6,991 bases of DNA. It comes from Geobacter sp. GTDB taxonomy: Bacteria > Desulfobacterota > Desulfuromonadia > Geobacterales > DSM-12255. The notes under the pieces were generated by a model. The model was not told the DNA's origin and searched no databases. It saw only the letters and a program-made list of their open reading frames with translations. The DNA is taken from the NCBI GenBank assembly GCA_012026855.1, contig VEOV01000260.1, forward strand, positions 1 to 6,991, in the 5' to 3' direction. Below are positions 1 through 4,554 of the stretch, piece after piece; the first letter of the stretch is position 1, and the number at the start of each line of letters is the position of its first letter. A program made the translations under genes and the position numbers.

Positions 1-290
1 ATCGGCAGGCCCCGGCCGGACAGACTGGTATCAGCCTTGGCAGGCAGACTGTCAGCCCGCTTACCGGCAGCCCTGCCCTGCACCTTTCCGGTCGGGACAG
101 CACGGGCAGGGAGCTCCTTCTGCACCATCTGATAACGCCGGTCATTGGGGGTGTCGGTAAAGGTGACGGCATCATCGCCATTGTCCAGACGATAGATGTC
201 TGCCGCAGCATCAGCTGTGGGGCTGACAGCTGCCAGCAGCAGGATGACGGGAATCAGGTAAAAATATTTCAGTAGGGTTATCTGTACCAT
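1..290 (-). CDS. Exported protein with DUF4124-like N-terminus (partial; possibly a lytic transglycosylase)
   Basis: Reading leftwards from an ATG at 290, the frame stays open for 96 codons and runs off the window, so only the N-terminus is visible. Residues 1-29 look like a Sec signal peptide: a short start with Lys8, a hydrophobic stretch from about residue 9 to 22 (YFYLIPVILLLAAV), and a probable cleavage site near ADA/AAD. The mature part opens with DIYRLDNGDDAVTFTDTP, which resembles DUF4124-type domains (pattern IY-x-x-D-x-x-G-x-V-x-F-T-D-T-P). Residues 58-96 are basic and low in complexity, like a linker. In Geobacter-type bacteria this N-terminal module often precedes a lytic transglycosylase (SLT) domain that cleaves peptidoglycan in the periplasm. 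That domain would lie outside the window, so the function is inference. No clear Shine-Dalgarno precedes the ATG; the signal peptide decided the start. Confidence 0.6.
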   Translation of the reverse strand, partial: MVQITLLKYFYLIPVILLLAAVSPTADAAADIYRLDNGDDAVTFTDTPNDRRYQMVQKELPARAVPTGKVQGRAAGKRADSLPAKADTSLSGRGLP

Positions 291-321
291 ATTGGTCCGG
301 ACTGCCAGAGTAGTATGGCAA

Positions 322-350
322 ATGATGCAGCATTTAGACCAGCCGGTCAA
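322..350 (-). promoter_or_regulatory. Candidate sigma70 promoter for the left-edge exported protein
   Basis: On the minus strand, TTGACC (350-345, 5 of 6 to the -35 consensus) is followed after exactly 17 bases by CATCAT (327-322, 4 of 6 to the -10). The predicted start near 315 would leave a leader of about 25 bases before the ATG at 290. An imperfect inverted repeat lies directly upstream (352-391). The site also lies downstream of the preceding gene's terminator, where a new promoter is needed. The assignment rests only on the match to consensus. Confidence 0.35.
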
Positions 351-351
351 G

Positions 352-391
352 CAGGAGGTGGATTAAACCGGTATCAGCTGCCACCCGCCTG
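352..391. repeat. Imperfect inverted repeat upstream of the candidate promoter
   Basis: CAGGAGGTGG (352-361) can pair with CCACCCGCCTG (381-391) through one mismatch and one bulged base, around a 19-base loop. It abuts the candidate -35 at 350-345 on the minus strand, so it could be an operator. It lacks a T-rich tail, so it does not look like a second terminator. The pairing is modest and could be chance in GC-rich DNA. Confidence 0.25.
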
Positions 392-413
392 ACAACAGTC
401 AGCCGCAAATAAC

Positions 414-443
414 AAGAGGCCAGGGGAATACCCCTGGCCTCTT
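414..443 (-). terminator. Rho-independent terminator of the LysA-like gene
   Basis: A perfect 13-bp stem (AAGAGGCCAGGGG at 414-426 pairing with 431-443) closes on a 4-base loop, AATA. On the minus strand the hairpin starts 22 bases after the TAA at 466 and is followed by a moderately T-rich tail, CTTGTTATTTG. The plus-strand side is also followed by T-rich sequence (TTTGTTTG), so it could work in both directions. Both neighbouring genes read leftwards, so its main job is to end the LysA-like transcript before the next promoter. Confidence 0.88.
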
Positions 444-465
444 TGTTTGACATCTGTCTGAGCAG

Positions 466-1785
466 TTACAGCGTCACGTCCAGCTCATTCTGGTAAACCT
501 GTGCCCGCACCTGCTTCTTCCTGATCTGCACCAGTTTGCCGGCGCGGGTTTTCATGACTGCGCCCGGCTTGCGGTGGGAGTTGTAGTTTTCCGGCGACAT
601 GCTCTCGGAATAGGCCCCGGTGCCGCCGATGACCACGTAATCGCCGATTTCCGGCTCGGCAATCATGACCGGCACGATGTTGCCGTCATTGTCCAGACGG
701 ACCGAATCACCGCTTTCGCAGCAGCGGCCGACAATGCCGAACGACTTCAGGCCGGCCGTGGGGGTGCAGTCATACTCGCTGGAGAGCAGGGTACCGTCCT
801 GACGAACGATGGCGATGGGGTGCTCGGAGCCGTAGAGCAGCGGCCGGGTCAACAGCTCCATGCCGCCGTCAACGATGAGGAAGTTCAGTTCATTGGTCAG
901 TTTCTTGTCAATAATCCTGGTGATGATATGGCCCGAGTTGGCCACGACAAAGGTGCCGGGCTCGATCTCCATCTCCAGCTCCCGGCCTGTCTCCGCCTTG
1001 AATTCTTCAATCCGCTGCTTGGCATAGGCCCCCAGGCTGGCGATATCGGCCTGTTTCTCCCCCGGCATTCTGGCCACTTTAAGACCGCCGCCGAAGCTGA
1101 CGGTGGTGGCATCGGGGAAATAGCTCTTCACAAAGCCCAGTTCCCTGTCGATGTTCTGGCGCCATTTTTCAGGATCCCCACCGGAGCCGATATGGACATG
1201 GACCTGGGTGAAGCGCAGCCCGAGTTTGTCAGCCATTGCCTTGACCGTGGGGACATCATTGAGATGGACGCCGAAGCAGGAGTACTCGCTGCCGGTATCG
1301 CGGGTGGCGCTTTCGCCCCCGCCGGCAGCTCCCGGATGAACCCGCATGGAGAGGTCGATGCTGTTGGCCTTGGCAAAATCGGCAATCTGCTGGAACTGGG
1401 TCATGGAACAGACGTTATATTTGAGGCCCGCCTTGATCATCGCCTCCAGCTCGGTGCGCTCCTCGCCGGCCGCAACCTCCTGGGTGGTCAGCATCATCCG
1501 GCTGAAGGGGATACCGGCGGCATTGGCCCGGGCCGCCTCATCCAGTGACGAGCAGTCCAGATCCAGACCCTTGTTGGTGACGACCCTCAGGACGGTACGA
1601 TCCGAGTTGGCCTTCATGGCGTAGCGGACATGCAGACCGTAGGCATTGGGCATGTTCAGCAGCTGCTCACAGCTGTTCTCTATGTACTCCTGGTCATGCA
1701 GATAGACCGGCGTGCCCCATTGCCGGGCTATTTCCGGGATTAGCGTCGCGGCCAGCCTTGTCGGACCAAACTGTTTCATCGTCAT
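466..1785 (-). CDS. LysA-type PLP-dependent decarboxylase (diaminopimelate decarboxylase family)
   Basis: A 439-residue fold-type III PLP decarboxylase (alanine racemase-like barrel plus C-terminal beta domain). The family removes the D-centre carboxyl of meso-diaminopimelate to give L-lysine in the cytoplasm. Visible landmarks: PLP lysine K58 in YAMKAN; HIGSG at 198-202; phosphate-binding GGGL at 232-235; EPG at 275-277; R314 and Y318 in RPLLYGSEHP; active-site C356 in CCESGD; Y392 in GAYSESMSPENYN. Length suits LysA (about 415-440). Oddities: T278 replaces the Arg of the usual EPGR, RVNPG reads RVHPG, and SKFG reads SCFG. I recall related EPGT proteins annotated as diaminopimelate decarboxylase, so this is probably a distinct branch, not damage. 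The frame extends upstream to 1926, but the ATG at 1785 is chosen because GAGG at 1794-1797 sits 8 bases before it and LysA N-termini begin here. It is monocistronic, with no dap genes nearby. A paralogue with another substrate is possible, so I give no symbol. Confidence 0.88.
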   Translation of the reverse strand: MTMKQFGPTRLAATLIPEIARQWGTPVYLHDQEYIENSCEQLLNMPNAYGLHVRYAMKANSDRTVLRVVTNKGLDLDCSSLDEAARANAAGIPFSRMMLTTQEVAAGEERTELEAMIKAGLKYNVCSMTQFQQIADFAKANSIDLSMRVHPGAAGGGESATRDTGSEYSCFGVHLNDVPTVKAMADKLGLRFTQVHVHIGSGGDPEKWRQNIDRELGFVKSYFPDATTVSFGGGLKVARMPGEKQADIASLGAYAKQRIEEFKAETGRELEMEIEPGTFVVANSGHIITRIIDKKLTNELNFLIVDGGMELLTRPLLYGSEHPIAIVRQDGTLLSSEYDCTPTAGLKSFGIVGRCCESGDSVRLDNDGNIVPVMIAEPEIGDYVVIGGTGAYSESMSPENYNSHRKPGAVMKTRAGKLVQIRKKQVRAQVYQNELDVTL

Positions 1786-1810
1786 GCTTTCAACCTCACA
1801 AATTTGATAT

Positions 1811-1905
1811 GAGCCCGCCTTGCTCAGGCCCTGCAGGGCAACGGGGGTTGCACAATGTAGCATTTTCAGCGGCTGCGGCGCAACATCTCTCTGGCATTTT
1901 GTTGC
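1811..1905. repeat. Cluster of short inverted repeats in the divergent intergenic region
   Basis: Between the LysA-like gene and the small plus-strand gene are GAGC-N7-GCTC (1811-1825), a perfect 12-bp palindrome GCCCTGCAGGGC (1828-1839), GCAAC-N4-GTTGC (1838-1851), and GCAACA (1880-1885) facing TGTTGC (1900-1905). GTTGCA also occurs twice in the same orientation (1847 and 1901), 54 bp apart, about five helical turns. The elements lie in the presumed 5' leader of the LysA-like gene, so they could be operators or leader structure. No known riboswitch class is recognisable. Confidence 0.4.
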
Positions 1906-1918
1906 AGCGATGTGGCCA
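1903..1918 (-). promoter_or_regulatory. Possible sigma54 (-24/-12) promoter for the LysA-like gene
   Basis: The minus strand reads TGGCCACATCGCTGCA, which has the obligatory GG-N10-GC spacing. TGGC matches at -24 and TGCA at -12, while several intermediate positions differ from the TGGCACG-N4-TTGC consensus. It points towards the LysA-like gene, about 118 bases upstream of its ATG. Sigma54 is widely used in Geobacter-like bacteria, but a single near-match of this quality is expected by chance fairly often. Confidence 0.2.
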
Positions 1919-1944
1919 TTTGGCATTAATTCACGCTCTTTTGA

Positions 1945-1973
1945 TGGAAGTTCTCTGTCCGATAAGGCATAAT
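1945..1973 (+). promoter_or_regulatory. Candidate promoter for the small protein and acetyltransferase genes
   Basis: CATAAT at 1968-1973 matches 5 of 6 bases of the -10 consensus. The matching -35 at 17 bases (TGGAAG, 1945-1950) is poor, and a better TTGATG at 1941-1946 is too far away (21 bases). If real, transcription would start near 1980, downstream of the ATG at 1972. This supports the ATG at 2014 as the start of the small protein. Confidence 0.3.
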
Positions 1974-2013
1974 GACAAAATTAAATCCACCCGCCTGCAC
2001 CGGAACAGATACC

Positions 2014-2229
2014 ATGAAAATCGAACTCAAGCCGCTACGCAACCTGCTGACCAGACGTAGCCACGAAATTGACAAAGCTGTTGCCGGCACCGGCTACCTG
2101 GCAAAAACGGTCATCGGTGTCGCTACCTTTCTGCTGGATAACGAAGGGGACGTTGATCTGCTTACCGCCAAACAGCAGGCGACATTCGACAGGTTCATCC
2201 AGCCGCTGCTCAGCAAAAAACCGGAATAG
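2014..2229 (+). CDS. Small protein of unknown function (71 aa)
   Basis: I do not recognise this protein with confidence. It has 71 residues and no signal peptide, cysteines or strong membrane segment. The N-terminus is basic (KIELKPLRNLLTRRSHEIDK). The middle, KTVIGVATFLLDN, is hydrophobic but short and is probably a helix. The end has a pattern L-T-A-K-Q-x-A-T-F-D-R-F-I-x-P-L-L. From memory, this tail resembles small bacterial proteins with a motif like ILxNG-xx-LSEKQ-xxxF-xxxI-xPLI, some of which carry a zinc ribbon that is absent here; treat this as a weak lead. The start could be the ATG at 1972 (85 aa). I prefer 2014, which has GGAA 8 bases upstream and lies downstream of the candidate promoter. 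The next gene starts 5 bases after its stop, so the two are probably co-transcribed. Confidence 0.65.
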   Translation: MKIELKPLRNLLTRRSHEIDKAVAGTGYLAKTVIGVATFLLDNEGDVDLLTAKQQATFDRFIQPLLSKKPE

Positions 2230-2234
2230 AACAG

Positions 2235-2759
2235 ATGAAAATTCAGAAGCTGACCCTTGAGAACCGCCCCAAAGTCTATGCGCTGCTGCAATGCGCCTTT
2301 CCGGAAAGTGTCTACAAGTCCGGCCTGGTAAAGAATCTTCATGACAATGACCGGCCCATGTCCGAGTGGGTCTGCATTCACACCAACAAGGTCATCGCCT
2401 ACATCGGCTTTGCCAATGCCTATCACGGCAGTGAGGTCTGCGGCCTGCACCTGGCAACCCTGGCAGTAGCACCCGACTTTGCCATGCTCGATGCCGGTTC
2501 GGAACTGCTCAGGTTTGCCCTGCGGCAGGAGGAGATCAAAAGTCAGCCCCTGTTTGTCATGGGGGAACCTGCCTACTACCGCCGTTTCGGTTTTGAACCG
2601 TGCCGGCTCCCCCTCTGCCCGTTCGGCAGAAACAACAGCAATTTTCTGAGCCTGCACAACAATATCGACAGCTTCTTCACTGTCGGCTATGAACCCGAAT
2701 TTACCCCTGCCCCTTCACCCCAGCCAGAACGACAAACCGGTAAACGCCGCAAGCGATAG
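2235..2759 (+). CDS. GNAT-family N-acetyltransferase, YhbS-like
   Basis: A 174-residue cytoplasmic protein of the GNAT fold, expected to transfer an acetyl group from acetyl-CoA to an amine; the substrate cannot be told from sequence. The core beta strand appears at residues 73-80 (LATLAVAP), followed by the cofactor-loop region at 81-92. PLFVMGEPAYYRRFGFEPC at 105-123 matches the typical YhbS signature (x-V-x-G-x-P-x-YY-x-RFGF). Oddity: the loop usually read as Q/R-x-x-G-x-G/A is AMLDAG at 83-88, so the first position and first Gly are lost and an Asp takes the Gly position; only G88 remains. The C-terminus (158-174) is Pro-rich, then basic (ending GKRRKR), and looks disordered. GGAA at 2223-2226 serves as a weak Shine-Dalgarno. 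It probably shares a transcript with the small upstream gene. It may be an active YhbS-like enzyme or a divergent member with weak CoA binding. Confidence 0.85.
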   Translation: MKIQKLTLENRPKVYALLQCAFPESVYKSGLVKNLHDNDRPMSEWVCIHTNKVIAYIGFANAYHGSEVCGLHLATLAVAPDFAMLDAGSELLRFALRQEEIKSQPLFVMGEPAYYRRFGFEPCRLPLCPFGRNNSNFLSLHNNIDSFFTVGYEPEFTPAPSPQPERQTGKRRKR

Positions 2760-2801
2760 CAAGCAGGCACCAAAGCTTATGTTGATCTTGATTTCTGCTT
2801 G
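2760..2801. repeat. Inverted repeat just after the acetyltransferase gene
   Basis: CAAGCAG (2760-2766) and CTGCTTG (2795-2801) form a perfect 7-bp inverted repeat with a 28-base loop, directly after the TAG at 2757-2759. No T-run follows on the plus strand, so it is a poor intrinsic terminator. It may be a weak terminator, a leader element for the downstream decarboxylase gene, or chance. The remaining gap to 2897 has only weak promoter-like matches (TTGTTG at 2799-2804 with TATGTT at 2822-2827; an isolated TATAAA at 2858-2863). Confidence 0.25.
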
Positions 2802-2883
2802 TTGAACCCTCCCAGTTAAGGTATGTTCACCTGTGCAGCCCGGAGCAGGAACAGGGTTATAAAGCGCTTCTCACCACATGGAC

Positions 2884-2889
2884 AAGGTG
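2884..2889 (+). promoter_or_regulatory. Ribosome binding site fixing the PanP-like start
   Basis: AAGGTG lies 8 bases before the ATG at 2898 and matches the anti-Shine-Dalgarno core well. It favours 2898 over the in-frame ATG at 2823, which has no comparable site and would add 25 residues unlike the family's N-terminus. Confidence 0.7.
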
Positions 2890-2897
2890 ACCCCATA

Positions 2898-4544
2898 ATG
2901 CCTAAAAACCGTGAAGCAGCCCGCGCCAATCTGGAAAACCTCTACCGGATCTTCACCGTGCCGGAGGCCCCGGATTCCACCCTCGGCGCCATCGCCCAGG
3001 CCATTGCCGGTGATGTGGCCGGATTTCTCCAGACCCACATCGTCGCCATCGAACGAAGCATGGAAGAGATCGAGACCCACTTCGCCTCTGCCGCCATCCC
3101 CGAAGAACCGACCTATGTTTCCGATTACACGGAATTCGTCAAGGAGCACCTGGTAGCTCAGTCGGTACATACTGCCGCGCCCGGTTTCATCGGCCATATG
3201 ACCTCCGCCCTCCCCTACTTCATGCTCCCCCTGGCACGCCTGATGACCGCCCTCAACCAGAACCTGGTCAAGGTGGAGACCTCCAAGGCCTTTACCCCCA
3301 TGGAGCGGCAGGTGCTGGCCATGCTCCACCACCTGGTCTACCGCAAGGCCGACGACTTCTACCCTGCCTGGATCCACGACAGCCAGCACGCCCTGGGGGC
3401 TTTCTGCTCCGGTGGCACCATTGCCAATGTCACCGCTCTCTGGGTGGCCCGCAACCGCCTCTTCGCACCGGCAGGTGCCTTCCGGGGAATCGCCCAGGAA
3501 GGGCTGGGAGCAGCCCTCAGGCACCGCGGCGCCGATGGCATCGCCGTACTTGTCTCCGAGCGGGGGCACTACTCCTTTGGCAAGGCTGCCGATCTCCTCG
3601 GCCTTGGACGGGACAACCTCATCAAGGTACCGACCGATAACCGCAATCGCATCGACCTCAATGCCCTGCGCAGCGAGGTAGAACGGCTGAAGGAGAAGAA
3701 CATTCTGCCCCTGGCTATCGTTGGCATCGCCGGCACCACCGAAACCGGCAATATCGACCCGCTGCACGAGCTGGCTGATTACGCTGCGGAGCTTGGCTGC
3801 CACTTCCACATCGACGCCGCCTGGGGTGGTCCGACCCTCTTCTCTGACCGCCACCGCCAGCTGCTCTCCGGCATCGAGCGGGCCGACTCGGTCACCATCG
3901 ACGCCCATAAACAGCTCTATGTCCCGATGGGGGCCGGCATGGTGGTCTTCAAAGACCCCACGGCCCTCTCCGCCATCGAGCACCACGCCAACTACATTCT
4001 GCGCCACGGCTCCAAGGATCTGGGGAGCCATACCCTGGAAGGCTCACGCCCCGGCAAGGCGCTGCTAGTCCATGCCGGCTTCGCCATCATGGGGCGCAAG
4101 GGATACGAACTCCTCATCGACCTGGGGATCGCACGGGCCCGCACCTTTGCCGACCTGATCAACCGCCATCCCGACTTCGAACTGACCAGCGAGCCGGAGC
4201 TGAACATCCTCACTTACCGCTACTGTCCTGCCAAAATTCAGCAAGCCCTCTCCAAAGCTTCACCGGAGCAGCGCAGCGCCATCAACTGGCTGCTGGACCA
4301 GGTCTGTCAGCTGCTGCAGAAGAACCAGCGGGAAGCGGGCAAAACCTTCGTCTCCCGGACCAGGCTGCGCACCCCCCTTTACGACGGTGAACTGACTGTC
4401 CTCAGGGTCGTCCTGGCCAACCCGCTGACCACTGACGAAACCCTGGAAGCAGTGCTGGCTGAACAGTGTGAGCTGGTGAAAGAGTCTGAAATTCAGGCCC
4501 TGTTGGAACAGATTGAGGGCCTTTGCGGAATGTGCAGCCCGTAA
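2898..4544 (+). CDS. panP: PanP-type PLP-dependent aspartate 1-decarboxylase (group II decarboxylase)
   Basis: A 548-residue group II (glutamate decarboxylase-like, fold I) PLP enzyme, cytoplasmic. The best fit is the PanP family, which decarboxylates L-aspartate to beta-alanine for pantothenate and CoA and can replace pyruvoyl-dependent PanD. Landmarks: PanP-like substrate-side region at 97-136 (FIGHMTSALPYFMLPL, then NQNLVKVETSKAFTPMERQV); SGGT at 171-174 for the phosphate; H224 in SERGHYSFGKA, the residue that usually stacks on the PLP ring; D306 in HIDAAWGG, which contacts the pyridine nitrogen; Schiff-base K338 in TIDAHKQLYVPMGAG, the family's version of the usual PHK. The C-terminal domain (about 390-548) is complete. 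The start at 2898 is set by AAGGTG. The transketolase gene follows after 10 bases, so the two are probably co-transcribed. The aspartate substrate is inferred from family resemblance; glutamate or another acidic or aromatic amino acid is not excluded. No panB or panC is in view. Confidence 0.88.
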   Translation: MPKNREAARANLENLYRIFTVPEAPDSTLGAIAQAIAGDVAGFLQTHIVAIERSMEEIETHFASAAIPEEPTYVSDYTEFVKEHLVAQSVHTAAPGFIGHMTSALPYFMLPLARLMTALNQNLVKVETSKAFTPMERQVLAMLHHLVYRKADDFYPAWIHDSQHALGAFCSGGTIANVTALWVARNRLFAPAGAFRGIAQEGLGAALRHRGADGIAVLVSERGHYSFGKAADLLGLGRDNLIKVPTDNRNRIDLNALRSEVERLKEKNILPLAIVGIAGTTETGNIDPLHELADYAAELGCHFHIDAAWGGPTLFSDRHRQLLSGIERADSVTIDAHKQLYVPMGAGMVVFKDPTALSAIEHHANYILRHGSKDLGSHTLEGSRPGKALLVHAGFAIMGRKGYELLIDLGIARARTFADLINRHPDFELTSEPELNILTYRYCPAKIQQALSKASPEQRSAINWLLDQVCQLLQKNQREAGKTFVSRTRLRTPLYDGELTVLRVVLANPLTTDETLEAVLAEQCELVKESEIQALLEQIEGLCGMCSP

Positions 4545-4548
4545 GGAG
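4543..4548 (+). promoter_or_regulatory. Shine-Dalgarno of the transketolase gene overlapping the upstream stop
   Basis: AAGGAG at 4543-4548 shares two bases with the TAA stop of the PanP-like gene (4542-4544) and lies 6 bases before a GTG at 4555. This is a strong site. It fixes the GTG start over the in-frame TTG at 4513, which would overlap the upstream gene. Ribosomes finishing the first gene end on this site, so translational coupling is likely. Confidence 0.85.
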
Positions 4549-4554
4549 TCTCCC

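Noticed and set aside
574..1548. A 324-codon open frame antisense to the LysA-like gene.
   Set aside because: It is a shadow of the real gene: no family features, no convincing start signal, and full overlap with conserved LysA motifs.
1892..1906. A plus-strand TGGCATTTTGTTGCA resembling a sigma54 promoter for the small gene.
   Set aside because: The GG to GC spacing is 9 bases, not the strictly required 10.
1786..1926. An in-frame 47-codon N-terminal extension of the LysA-like protein starting at 1926.
   Set aside because: The extension has no match to LysA N-termini, overlaps the repeat-rich control region, and the ATG at 1785 has a GAGG site at correct spacing.
2823..2897. An upstream ATG at 2823 extending the PanP-like protein by 25 residues.
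   Set aside because: There is no Shine-Dalgarno before it and the extra residues look random, while AAGGTG precedes the ATG at 2898 at good spacing.
2871..4031. A 386-codon open frame antisense to the PanP-like gene.
   Set aside because: Its translation is Gly/Val-rich with no recognisable domain. It mirrors the codon bias of a clearly real gene on the other strand.
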